NCBI GenBank assembly: GCA_945859915.1
Contig: CAMAPF010000059.1
Span: forward strand, 3,830,001-3,894,000
Length of the DNA stretch: 64,000 nt
Direction of reading: 5' to 3'
From: Cuscuta epithymum
Taxonomy: Eukaryota > Streptophyta > Magnoliopsida > Solanales > Convolvulaceae
The notes below the pieces were generated by a model. The model saw only the letters and a list, made by a program, of their open reading frames with translations, made no database searches and was not told where the DNA came from. How positions within the stretch are numbered: position 1 is the first letter of the stretch; each line of letters starts with the position of its first letter. Position numbers and translations under genes: made by a program. Below, one piece after another: positions 22,566 to 33,605 of this stretch.

Positions 22566-24570
22566 ATGCTGTGAACTATGAACTAGTTCTTACATACTTA
22601 TTTTCCTTAATTTTTGTATGTTTCAAACTATGAACTAGTTCTTACGTACTTATTTCTTACTATCGTATTTGTTTTTGAATAAATTTGAATGAGATACTAC
22701 ATACTTATTTGAATTTGAAAGTTTTAATATGGAAATGGTTTATAATATCCTACATTGATATTGCGAACATGTACGACAATAGAAATTATTATAATTAGCG
22801 TATTATTCAGGAACGATTATTCAATGTGTATTTTCTTGACACTTGACTGTCACCTTAAAGCTTCCTTGACACACAAAAATTGTGTAAGGTTTGGATCAAT
22901 TGTGTGCCACTAAAGGTGTACAGTGTGTTGCAATTCCCTTAGGGTGTCTATCTTGACACTTTATCTATTTTTCTTGACACTTTTTATGTGTTAAAAAATG
23001 TTACTTTGTAGTGTTTTAAATATTAAAATTGATATTTTAATTTATAGAAACGATTTAATTTTATCGTCAATCAACTTTAAAATTCACAAACTGTGATTCA
23101 GGAAAAAGGAAATATCATTTAATTTATAAAACAAAATAAACGTAAACGGTTGAAAAAGATGTAGGATTATCCTGCATCGACAACTATTGATCTTTGGCAG
23201 GATGCGACAATGTGAACGGTATTGAAGTGTTTTTGAAGATATATTCCTCTATCATTTGTCCATATTCATCTTGTCACTGTCAGGAAGCAGCCAAGTCCAA
23301 AAGCACGTGGCAAATAACGAACCTGAGATTGACACAAATACATGCGTCAAAAATGCAACCATTTTAATACTCGACAAATCTCGATCAACATTGTTGGATT
23401 TATATATTTTTTGTACATTTAGAACTTAAACAAAAATATATCCAACATATATATAACTGAATCGATTGATTTTAGAAGTCGGACTTCGGAAACAAAGAGC
23501 TAGAGAATTGTTGGAATCGAATCATTAAATCCCAATAATTCAGTTTGATTCATATTCATAAGTCATGAATTGTGGACGCTTCAATTTTAATTTCTCGTCA
23601 ATTCTTCGCCTTTTGGTTTTTATACAAATATGTCTAAGGAATTAAGGAACTGTCAAATTATTATAAAAGAAAATGAAATTTTAAAGTAGTACTAGAGTTA
23701 ATAATAAGAAATAATTACATATTTATATCATGCTACAATAAATTTAGTCATATTATTTATATTGTTTGAATTATATTTGTGAAAAAATCTCTAATAATAT
23801 GATGATGATGATGATAACATTATTAATAATAAATATTGTACATGAGTTTGGATTAAACTAGCATGATTACAAATCATGTCTTGTTCCATTATGTAAATTT
23901 CATATTTGTAAAAGCAACCCAAATATATGTGTGTTGGTTCAATACATATTTACTTTATGATTGTGATATTAGATTTATTGTTACCACGGTTGCATTCACT
24001 TTCCCTTTTTTGATAAGTTTCTTGGTTTAAAAATAGTAAATACTCAATACTCTTACGTTTTCTACTTTTTTTTGCCCTCTTTCATACTTTTTCACACTCT
24101 CTTCTACTTTTTTTATAATATTCATTACTCTTACTATTCTCCCTTAAATTTTGTGTCATAACCAAACGTAGACATCTTTTAAATACGGAGGAAGTATTTG
24201 ATAACAAAACACTTTTAAACTAATCTAAAGTACGATAAAAAACAACTAATCTAAAGTCAAACATAAAAAATTACACAAAAACTTAAGCACTTGCAATTTT
24301 CTTAGAATTTTGAACATTCTTCGTGTATACACTTTCTTGTATACCTTATTTTTATGCGAGAAGATTATTATTTTTGTCTGTGAACGGCAAAACATGCACT
24401 CATTGACCTACGCATTTATGTACGAATGAGACTCAACCAATAAAAATAGCCTTCTCACACAGGTGTATAAGGTGTAGTCAAACAATTTTTACAATTTTTA
24501 AAGATAAGACACATTAGAAGTATATGCAGTCGATCAAAAAAAAGTACTAGGTATATGCAGTATCAACCAT
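22566..24570. other. AT-rich DNA, no gene; dispersed repeat at 22676-22985
   Basis: The segment 22676-22985 (TTAGCGTATTATT, TTTTCTTGACAC motifs) is related in inverted orientation to 36255-36540, so it is a dispersed repeat of unknown type. A Stowaway-like right end (TACGGAGGAAGTA) occurs near 24185. No coding frame is convincing. Confidence 0.45.
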
Positions 24571-24575
24571 TCTTG

Positions 24576-24789
24576 GTGTACACATTTTTATACCCATCAG
24601 TACACGCATGTGTCTGTGAGAGTTTTTTTTTGTCTGTGAAGCGCGGTCCACAGACATAAGTTGGCTTGTTTTGTCTGTGGAAAATTTCACAGACAAAACA
24701 AACCAGCTTTTGTCTGTGAACCGCACTTCACAGACAAAAAAAAACTCTCACAGACACATGCGTGTACTGATGGGTACAAAAACGTGTAC
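24576..24789. repeat. Long foldback (inverted repeat with ~105-bp arms)
   Basis: The left arm (ACCCATCAGTACACGCATGT, then GTCTGTGAGAG, GTCTGTGAAGCGCGG and TTTTGTCTGTGG) is matched as reverse complement by the right arm, through GCGTGTACTGATGGGTAC. The centre lies near 24685 with almost no spacer and only a few mismatches. RNA from either strand would form one long hairpin. It is probably a MITE. The motif GTCTGTG recurs within each arm. Confidence 0.85.
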
Positions 24790-25500
24790 AAAAGGAATTT
24801 TTCATGCAGTATATATGCTTTATATCCAACTGAAGAACGAGTTTACACTTGGCCGCGTGTACAAATGTCCAACCAATCCTAATCTAAGACAACCATACAC
24901 AAGTACGTCCTATCTCTTGCTTTTCCAATCAAGCTTTGACCTACACAAACGTGCGTGTATGTCAATGGATTTATCAATTAGTGCCCTCTTTATAAATGAA
25001 TAATTACAAACTAGTTTTCGTATGCACACTTTCTCACCTCTGACTTTTTCTGAGTAACCCTAACTTCTAAATATTTGAGTTGTTCTTACGATTGATTAAA
25101 TTTCAACGCCCATTATTTATATATCAGTGTTTAGAAAAAGCCACAAGATATATCTCCTCATGTTCTTACTTCTTACTATCTTAGTGTGACTTTGGGAGAA
25201 TCATAACTAATTCATAAACACTATCATACGGAAATAATTTTTAGAATAACACAAGTTGATGCATAAACAATGGATGACCATATCAAATAGTTCAATATCT
25301 CTCATTCATACACATAACAAAATGTCACAATAACAATTGAACTACCATCCCTTCCTTAGCATACAAGTGACACCGCTCAATTGTGTAACACTGCTCACCA
25401 GTTTCCTTTTGCAGAAAAAAGCTAAGTAAAATCATGAAAAAAGAATTTAAGAACAATATATTAATGACAATACCAACAACATCTTCAAGGTTTAAATGTA
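24790..25500. other. No recognisable gene
   Basis: AT-rich sequence with short chance frames. No terminal repeats were detected. Confidence 0.35.
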
Positions 25501-25504
25501 TATA

Positions 25505-26400
25505 ACCGGTTTGTGTCTTAAGGTGTGGGTGTGTTTATATGTCTCTACGTTGATGACATGTTGATTTTTGAAACTGATTAAGAAGTTGTGATCATCAAGA
25601 TTTTCCATGAACGGCATGGGGAGGCGAATGTAATCTTAGAAATAATAATTAAACGAGTAAGCAAAGGAATTGCTTTGACACAATCTCAATATGTTGAGAA
25701 TATTTTCAAAAGGTTTATTATAGTGATTGTTCAATCGTTAGTACCCCCATGGGTCGGTCATATATAGTGTGAAATGTTGGGAAAATGTGTTAAAGTTGCA
25801 TCAAATGGTCAATTTCGGGCAGTATTTTAAGTAAGGTACACTTCTGATTTGAGTCAGGTCAAAGTGGGCTTCGGATTCCCCTTGTTAAGGGCTTCGATTC
25901 GATATGTGGTACACTAAAAAAGGATAACGGGTGAATGAGAAATTAATTCTCGAAGTTCACTCATTGAAATGGACAAAAATAGGAAAATAATGGGTTTCTA
26001 GTGTGATTTGTCTCACACCGGAAAACTCAAGTGATTTTCACCGGAAGAGGTGTTCTTTCTTGGAGAAGGTGCCATTACTAGGGAATCCAATAAGTAAAGT
26101 TGCATCATAAGTTCAATTATGGAATCCGAATTTGTTGCGTTGATTATCGCCAGTAAGGAGGTGTAGTTGTTAAGAAATTAAATAATGTGGAAGAATTCGA
26201 TTGAACTTATTTCTATTCATTGTGATAGTTTGCCACTGTGACTAAAGATTATAGTCAAATTTATAATGAAAAGTTTAGCTAGGCACTTGAATGTTAGACA
26301 TAGCATAATGAAAGAATTGATCATGAATGGTGTAGTTTCAGTAAAGTTTGCATGATCGCAACATATATAATTTGGTGTACCATTTGATTACAAGTTTGGC
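25505..26400 (+). pseudogene. Decayed Copia RT-RNase H
   Basis: A plus-strand frame carries the Copia RT motif LYVDDMLIF (near 25540-25570), then SKGIALTQSQYVENIFKRF. RNase H-like pieces follow after an inserted dispersed repeat (25.78-26.05 kb): GAITRESNK, then MESEFVALIIASKE, HCDS and NVRHSIMKELI. Several stops and frameshifts break the frame. No LTRs were found. Confidence 0.75.
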
Positions 26401-27047
26401 GTGGGACTTAGTTCACAAGTCCATGATACGATTAGGATTAAAGTCCATTTATATTGTTGATGGTAAGACACTCATTTCCCATCTAATACAATGTTAGTGA
26501 TTATATTGAATGTATAAAGCTCAAAATTTTAAATTGTAACACACTATTGAAGTTGTCTCGGGTTTGTGTGTTCAGACTTGCAGTAAGAAAGATTATGTTT
26601 ATTTCTTAATAATTCATTTGATAAATTGCAAACAAATACATGAATAAATTAAAGGAATTACTTATATGATTGTAAAGTGTAACGGCACTTCAAAAGACTT
26701 TGAACTTGACCTCTATATAATCAAGGATGGATTATGACACAATTGTATAATTTTGTCAAGTATTTATTCTAAATGAATAATGGTAATGGTGACACTTAAG
26801 ATTCTACTCATGTGGGAGGCCTAGAGTTCAAGTCATCAATGATGTGATTTGGAAGCCTTTTCTCAAATGATGATATGTGATGATCTTCTAGCGTCATGGG
26901 ACTTGAGTGGTCCGCAATCAATACTTAATAACTCTAAAACTATATTATGCTCTACCTAAGGGGTTATTCATAGAAAGTTGGTGATAGTTGGGCTTGGTGC
27001 GTCCCACCCTCTTATTCATTGAGCCATCTTCCGTCTGTATCTATCTG
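26401..27047. other. Probable Copia 3' flank, otherwise featureless
   Basis: The stretch following the RNase H remnant may include old 3' untranslated or LTR sequence, but no matching partner is visible. No genes are seen. Confidence 0.3.
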
Positions 27048-27272
27048 CACTACTAGAAAAATGGCTATTTGTTGCGGTTATTTTGAGCTATTTGCTACGG
27101 TTCAAAACCTCAGCAATTGGCTGGGCAGCAAATAGTAGGAAACGTATTTGTTGCGGTTCCGAACCGCAGCAAATAGCTATCTTTAAAAAATGAAACTTGA
27201 CTTATTGCTGCGGTTTTGAATCGCAGCAAATAGGTGGTCCGAAGCGCAGCAAATATCATTCAAAAAATCTTA
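27048..27272 (+). mobile_element. CACTA element end with CCGCAGCAAAT repeats
   Basis: It begins CACTACTAGAAAAATGGC, the classical plant CACTA terminus. Several direct and inverted copies of TTTGCTGCGGTT / AACCGCAGCAAAT follow, in the position of subterminal transposase-binding repeats. A Harbinger-like element interrupts it at 27273. The opposite terminus (TTTTTCTAGTAGTG) was not found downstream, so it is truncated or scrambled. Confidence 0.65.
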
Positions 27273-28640
27273 GGGCCTGTTTACTAACAGAGATATTTTC
27301 CAGTTTTCCAGAAAACTGAAAAACTGAAAAACAGAAAACAGGAAACGTGTTTACCAAAAAAATTGCTGGAAAACTGGAGAAAGAAAAAAAAGAAAAACGC
27401 GTTTACTAAAGCGTTTTCCAAAACGGAAAAAATAAGACATGTCTCTCTTTTCCTTAATGATTTGGAAAAGCGACTTTTACTAGTTTTCCAAATTTGGAAA
27501 ACGCAGATACTACAGTGCCGCTGCAATGAATTTGCATACTTACACCTAGTGGTGGGTCCAGTCCCGCTCCGATGTCGATTTCATTCCGGTACCTCCATCC
27601 TAGTACCTTACCCCTTACCCCTACCCTATCCTACCCTACCCCCTACCCTACCCTACCCTACCCACACAACCCCACCCCGCATACCCATTTTTCCCTATAA
27701 TAACCCTAACCCACCCCTACCACATACCCCTACCTCGGCCCCACCCCGATCCACCCTACCCTACCGCCACCCCCCTACCACCTCGACCCCACCCCGACCC
27801 ACCCTACCCCTACCCCCACCCGTATATTACCCCTTACCACATGCCCCTACCTCGGCCCCACCCCACCGCCATCCTACCCCCACCCTCGTACCGTCATCCT
27901 ACCCCCACCACCATCCTACCCCCCACCCTACCCTTCCCCTACCTCGGCCCAACCCGGATCCCGGGCCCACCCTACCGCCATCCTATCCCAACTCGCTACC
28001 TACCCCTACCTTACCCCAACCCTACCCACTACCCCACCCCTAACCGCCATCCTGCCCCCCACCCTACCCCTTCGCCTCGGCCCCACCCTACCGCCATCCA
28101 ATCCCAACTCCCTACCCTACCCCTACCTTACCCCAACGCTACCTACTACCCCCACCCTTAACCGCCATCCCACCCCCACCCTACCCCTTCCCTACCTCGG
28201 CCCCACCCCACCGCCACCATATCCCAACTCCGATCCCTACCCTACCCCTACCTTACCCCAACCCTACCCACTACCCCACCCTTACCCTTAACCACGACCC
28301 TAACCCACCCACTACCCCCACCCATCCCCCCTACCCCTAGACCTTACCACCCCACCCCGACCATGCCCATTACCCCACCCCCACCCATAACTTCCCTACC
28401 CCGACCCCTACGAGTAGGTATGGGTGGGTATGAAGGGTTGTGGTTTAGTATGGTTAGAGTGTAAGATCGTGGTAAGGGTAGGGGTAGGGGTCAAGGGTGT
28501 GGAATTGGACAACTGGGTGAAAAAATTGATGAACATGTTTTCAGATTTGAAAATGGAAAACTAAAAAATAGAAACAGAAAATTGGAGAACGAAAAACAGA
28601 AGTAGAAAACAAGAAAATATCTCTGTTAGTAAACAGGTCC
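27273..28640. mobile_element. PIF/Harbinger-like element with C-rich core, copy 1
   Basis: The terminal inverted repeats GGGCCTGTTTACTAACAG / CTGTTAGTAAACAGGTCC extend about 28 bp with one mismatch. TTA flanks both sides (27270-27272 and 28641-28643), the PIF/Harbinger target duplication. Subterminal sequence is rich in TTTTCCAG/GGAAAACTGG. The core (about 27597-28400) consists almost entirely of CCCTACC, CCCCACC and CCGCCATCC variants, with very little G on the plus strand. A short G-rich segment (28400-28500: GGGTAGGGGTAGGGG) follows. No transposase is visible. A second copy lies at 49864-51087. Confidence 0.85.
27597..28400 (+). repeat. C-rich irregular minisatellite (CCCTACC-type)
   Basis: About 800 bp of cytosine-rich sequence built from variable 5-8 bp units (CCCTA, CCCCTACC, CCCACCC). 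Larger repeats of 100-130 bp are marked by ACCTCGGCCCCACCC and CCGCCATCC. The complementary strand has many runs of three or more G, compatible with G-quadruplex formation. The apparent proline-rich reading frames are a by-product of the repeat. Confidence 0.9.
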
Positions 28641-31475
28641 TTAATTTCTACGATTCTTAGCTGCACCGAAAACATTTTTAAAAGTTGCTATATTATTTTA
28701 TTTTGTTATACTTTCTGAATTCACAACTATTATGTTTCGGACCAAAATATATTCTATATATAAAATAAGAAAACATTAATTTCTATAATATCAATATCTC
28801 AAAAGAGTTAAGTTATATATAATCATAATTCAAATACATCACTAACAATTACAACGTGAAGCACAATCGTGCTCAATTGAAAACTTAAAAACGAAATAAA
28901 CACGATCATCATATATCTTCTACAGAAACTGAAGAAATCGCTTCATAGTTTCCCCTATCACGTCTGTTTAAATTCATCTGCTTCATCACTCATCACTATA
29001 TATATATATAATTCAACTTCAGCATCAGAAACTCATTCAGGGACCTACAAAACACATTTGCAATTCTGTAAGTGAACAGACTTTATTAAAAAAAGAATTG
29101 AGTTATCAACTAAACATTATGATCGCTAACCCCGCGTCATGGTAGGCTAATCTAACAGCATCATTGTACTTGCGACTAAAATAAATGGACATAAAACTAA
29201 AGTTATTAAAATGAAAAAAAACAAATAGAATCAAATCTCCTGGTTTTTCCGGCCTGCCACCAGCAAGGGAGAAGAAGTTTGATCAGCCACCTCCAAAGAT
29301 GTCATTCTGATTTTATAGCCATCGAGAAGGGATAAGAGGTTTGTCATGCCACCTCCAAAGGAAGCATCTCGCTCACAAGATCTAATTGAAATCTAGGTGG
29401 TGCTAATCCAGCAGCACCGCCACAAATCCTTTTTTGATCCATTTACATCAACCTCCATACTGACTTCCAGCACTTAGACCGTTGGTAGATTCCCTAACTC
29501 GTGGCAGTTCCGGCTCACATAGCCCATCCAAGCAGTCACCACACCCAACTAGCCACAGCTAGCGGGGACATGCACACCCTATAAACGAGAGGAACAAAAA
29601 TGCTGGATATATCGGGAAGACAATCTGGCTAAGATTATCACGGGTGGAATTCGTCAACCTTCTCACGATACCCTGTTGTTGCTACGATGCTATCGGCCTA
29701 CGATCGCTGCTAGACCTCAGGCATTCCTCGCAGAATCCGCAAGCTGACCGTGAAGCCCTCCTGCACCAAATGAGTGCAATCGATCTCCCTTAGGCTTCGG
29801 CTCCTACTCTGCTGCAATTAGCATATATTTTGAAAACATGTTTGTATCCACAACACTTCATATTTGTTCATGACAATCTGCGCGTTATTTGCCCTGTACG
29901 GATTAAGGGGGTGTAATAATATTTTATTAATGTATTTATCATTTAACTAGGTTTTGTATATGTATATACGGAGTATATAGTAAGAATCCCGATGTATGTT
30001 GAACTCTTTTATTATAAATATACTTCCAGGGCTACCAATGCAGAAAGCCTCCATATTATTCTCGTATGTATAAATGCAATATTATATTTTCAACTCGTTT
30101 GATGACTCTTATTTTTGGCTAATCAGGTCTATTAATCAACTTCTTTTTATCAGACATTTAAATTTTTTATTTCAAACGCTGAATGTGGTAATGATCAACA
30201 CAAACAGGGTTGTAATTGCTTTTTTGGATGAATTAAGTGAGGAAGTCTATTTTAATTATTTTTCATATTTTTTCTCTGCCTCATTTATAAGCTATATTAA
30301 AAAAATAGTTATCCAATAATTTAATAGAGTCATGCAATTCAATTGTTCTACATAAAATTTCATCATTTTAACAAATTTTGTGTTATCAAACTAGCCCTTG
30401 AAAATGGAATGATGATTATTAATCTTTATGAGTGATCAATCTTAAATAAATATACAGATTTTGGGCGGGTGAAGTAAATAATTAGATTTATAATCTCGTA
30501 CCACCCATCCTTTTCTTCTCAAAAAATTACGCCTAACTCTGAAAGACGCCTCTACTTTTATCCCTGAGTGTTGTGACACGTGTGTGCACGTGTCCTGCTC
30601 TCCATCCACACTTTTTAAATCTCTTTTGCCGACTGCCTGATAATCCTGCCTACCGCGCAAGGAAAACGCCGCTTTTCTATCTGAAAAATTAGTTCCAAAT
30701 AACACTTCTTTACTTTTCCTTTAGCTTAACCATCAAATCCGCAACCTGCTTTTGTTTTCCATGCTTTCAAATTGTGATGTGATCTCCCCATCCTAAAATC
30801 AGATCACATTATAAGAATTTCCAAAAAATATCACATTATTTATACCAGCTGTGTTTCGAAAAGGAAAAGATCAAAGAGCCATCAAGGTTAATTTGAAACA
30901 TCGAATTAAACTGGTTAAGTAATTATATTCCAGTAGTTATAGAAAAGTATTTGAAACATCAAATATTTCAGCTAAAGACCATATTAACCATACATACTCT
31001 TATGGTTAGATATATCTCGTGATTAGTATTTTGATAGTATTGACGAGATTAAAATTAGATACTGAATTTTCACTTCAAATAAAACAATTATGAAATGCAG
31101 TTCAGATTGTTTGTAACAACGAATTTAAGTTGAAGATCGAGCTTTGTCTAAATAAATGACATTTGTTTGTAACCGGATATAAAAGTTCCTAGAAAACGAA
31201 ATGCTAGAAAATGTGATGGTTTATTTGTTTAGGATACTAACAATGCATACATTTAAATAATACGTAGTAAATAAAAAAAGATGACTTCCTATTTTTGAGA
31301 GTTCAATCACCGATCAGATTATTAACCGAGAGGATGTACATTAAACAAATGACGAGTGGGGCTTTGACTCAAATACTTGCAGAAATCATACGCATTTCAA
31401 TTACATATTAACTTCTCATCAGAGAGTTCAGGGGTTCGTGGTTCAAAGACGTACTACCTATAACATCATATCAAC
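28641..31475. other. No recognisable gene; mixed AT-rich and GC-richer DNA
   Basis: 28641-28750 may be the rest of the interrupted CACTA end. The segment 29230-29820 is noticeably richer in C and G than its surroundings and looks like decayed retroelement or gene sequence, but no frame matches anything I know. At 30575-30595, GACACGTGTGTGCACGTGTCC contains two G-boxes. Confidence 0.35.
30575..30595. promoter_or_regulatory. Pair of G-boxes (CACGTG) 10 bp apart
   Basis: CACGTG occurs at 30577-30582 and again at 30587-30592, within an imperfect palindrome bounded by GGACAC/GTGTCC-type sequence. G-boxes bind bZIP and bHLH factors, and ACACGTGT is also an ABRE core. The nearest gene start on the plus strand is the NAC gene 3 kb downstream, so a role there is only a possibility. 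Confidence 0.4.
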
Positions 31476-31844
31476 TAGGGCTGGGCATATCGGTTTTCGG
31501 ATCGGTTTTTATTGGTTTCGGTTCAATTTGGAATGGGTTGGAAGAATTATTACCAAACAAAAATCATACTTTTTTTTCAGATTTGGTTCGGTTCGGCTCA
31601 ATTTGATTCGCTTTGAATTTGTTGTTTTTAATAATATACTCCGTATGACTGTATGAATGTTTTATTGAATTTCTTTAGTTCGATTTTGTTCAGTTTCAGT
31701 TCGATATGATTTCATACGGTTTGGAAGAAATACTATCAAACTCAAATTAAATGTATATGGTCTGGTTTCGATTCGGTTTAATTCGAATTCGACTGGACAC
31801 GGTTCGGTTCGGTATGTTAAATCAAACCAATATGCCCACCCCTA
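31476..31844. mobile_element. hAT MITE
   Basis: The ends TAGGGCTGGGCATA / TATGCCCACCCCTA are inverted repeats. The flanking octamers ATATCAAC (31468-31475) and ATATCAAG (31845-31852) differ at one base and represent the 8-bp hAT duplication. The interior is rich in TTCGGTT-type repeats. Non-coding. Confidence 0.85.
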
Positions 31845-33240
31845 ATATCAAGTTATCAACCACCTTAGCTATGCCGCCCGCCAGGGTGCATACATTACTC
31901 ATGTAGTGGCCATGTACGTAGTTATTCGAGTACAAACATTGGTGACAGTTACATGTTTATGTTGTACTCCGTAAAATATTTGAAACCCTATATGTATAAA
32001 GCATGGACTCACTCTGATCCTGGGCCGGTTCCATCTCAGATCGGCTGATCCCGGGGGTGTGGGATGGGCCGTGAGCTGAGGTGAACCGACACCGATTTTC
32101 AATTCTGACCACAACCACTACTATTTCCTACTTCTTAAATATATGTTTAGAATCCTATCGAGCCCTTCCCTGTTACCCGAGATTGACCGAATTGAATCGC
32201 CCTGGGTCTGGTCTCCTAATTAATCGAACCGGTCGGTTGTGGTCCCAACCGGCCAATCCAGGGTGGTGGATCGGGTCAGGTCCACCTTAATAATGTTTAT
32301 ACATGAAATGCAAACGCAATGACGCTAGATTTTCCAGAGACATATACTCTGTACATAGTTTGAAAATGTCACATACTCAATATCAGTTCACAAATGTTAG
32401 CTATAGGTATCCCAATTTGTACCTCATTTTGTACCCAGTCCCCTTAGCTTCCTGTGTACAAAGACAACTCGTTTGAAAAGGGACAAAATTTTCTGTTAAA
32501 TGCCTGTGTACACATGCAATGTACACTTGGTGTACAAATTTAGGGTATACCAAGCATGGCTCATATTAGTTAGCTCGTATTACCATGCATCCATTCATTT
32601 AAAATATACGAAGTAGTATGTATCTCAAATGAGTGAGTGTGAGCCTGTAAGGGATATGATTGAGGGCACATATGAAATTATGAATCCAATATATACATAC
32701 CAACAAATTAATTAGTCATGCAATGATCTTAAGTAATTTTTAGGAAAATGTTAAAAATGCAGCTAACAGTAATTTACTATTGTGACTTCACCAGGCCATG
32801 CACCCCCTAACACGACAACACCAGCTACAAAAGATGACGGGATCATGGGAAAACGTCGAAATGGGCTCCGAAAACAACATGTTTTCGAAATGCAATTTTT
32901 TATAGATAAGTGCGTGATTTAAAAATGAAGTGCAATGTAAAATAAACGATATACTCACTACTTGTCAGACGATCGATTTTTAATAAAATAATAGTGGTCG
33001 CCTCTATATATCAAAGATCGATTGGCTAGGCACTTTTACAATGTTCAGAGTGGAGAAGATAAAAAACATGAAACATTATTTCATGCCTTTTTACACTGCT
33101 GTATTACTTATACTTCCTGTACTTACACTTTTATAAGTCAGTTATTATGTCATTTTATTAATTAAAAAAAAGAAGTGAAGAAGTAAAAAGTAAAAGAGGG
33201 CGGAAGCTAGCAAGAGAAGAATTAATTAGAGAGAAACGAG
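31845..33240. other. Upstream region of the NAC gene, mostly featureless
   Basis: A GC-rich patch at 31985-32290 with GGGCCGG/CCGGTC motifs resembles the cores of hAT MITEs nearby, but its termini are not clear. Repeated GTGTACA motifs occur at 32450-32545. No exons are seen. Confidence 0.35.
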
Positions 33241-33258
33241 GTGGCAAGATGTGAAGGC

Positions 33259-33378
33259 GCCACGTAGAGGCAAATTTTGTCATCTTCCTAAACTGAGCGC
33301 TTCATGCACTTAATAAAAAAAAGCGCGGTGGGTGTTGGAAGCGCGGGACATGAGATCTCACTCGCGATGATACGTGGC
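33259..33378. promoter_or_regulatory. Two ABREs in opposite orientation in the NAC promoter
   Basis: GCCACGTA (33259-33266) is the reverse complement of TACGTGGC (33371-33378). Both carry the ACGTGGC core bound by ABF/AREB bZIP factors. They lie about 180 bp and 70 bp upstream of the TATA box. Multiple ABREs are usual in promoters of ABA- and drought-induced NACs of this clade, so ABA induction is a reasonable inference. An AAGCGCGG element (CGCG-box type) lies between them. Confidence 0.6.
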
Positions 33379-33443
33379 GTGATCCGGCGAGAAACTTTCC
33401 GCGGGCCCCACCAAATCGGCGGCACTACTTTCTCCCTCCACCC

Positions 33444-33452
33444 CTATAAATA
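33444..33452 (+). promoter_or_regulatory. TATA box of the NAC gene
   Basis: CTATAAATA lies 154 bp upstream of the start codon, in a C/T-rich context. Transcription probably starts about 30 bp downstream, near 33475-33485, giving a leader of roughly 120 nt. Confidence 0.7.
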
Positions 33453-33605
33453 ACGGCCCCTCTCTCTCCCATAAATCAATTAAAAGAAATTCAAATAGGA
33501 AATAAATTTCTCCAAGCAAAGTAAATCCCGGCGCCTCCATCCAGCTCGATCACACAAAAAAAAGACGCCGTTCACATATCAGATTAGAAGAAAGAAAAAA
33601 CGGGT

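Larger units (their letters stand above)
22310..26050. repeat. Dispersed ~250-bp repeat, two copies (22310-22565, 25775-26045)
   Basis: Both copies share, in order, ATGGTCA(A)TTT, GGTCAAAGTGG, GGATAACGGGTGAATGAG, TTCTCGAAGTTCACTC and GGGTTTCTAGTGTG, ending near TCCCACACCGAAAA / TCTCACACCGGAAAA. The right copy sits inside the decayed Copia pol at 25.5-26.4 kb. It may be a small solo LTR or an SINE-like element. Termini and target duplications were not resolved. Confidence 0.55.

Noticed and set aside
27363..28161. Long proline-rich reading frames (up to 226 aa)
   Set aside because: They follow from the CCN-rich minisatellite; every plus-strand frame is open there and composition explains the Pro/Thr/His content. 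The same occurs at 50159-50844.
27600..28400. Interstitial telomere repeat
   Set aside because: CCCTA occurs often, but the plant telomere unit CCCTAAA is not tandemly repeated; units are irregular and mostly CCCTACC or CCCCACC.
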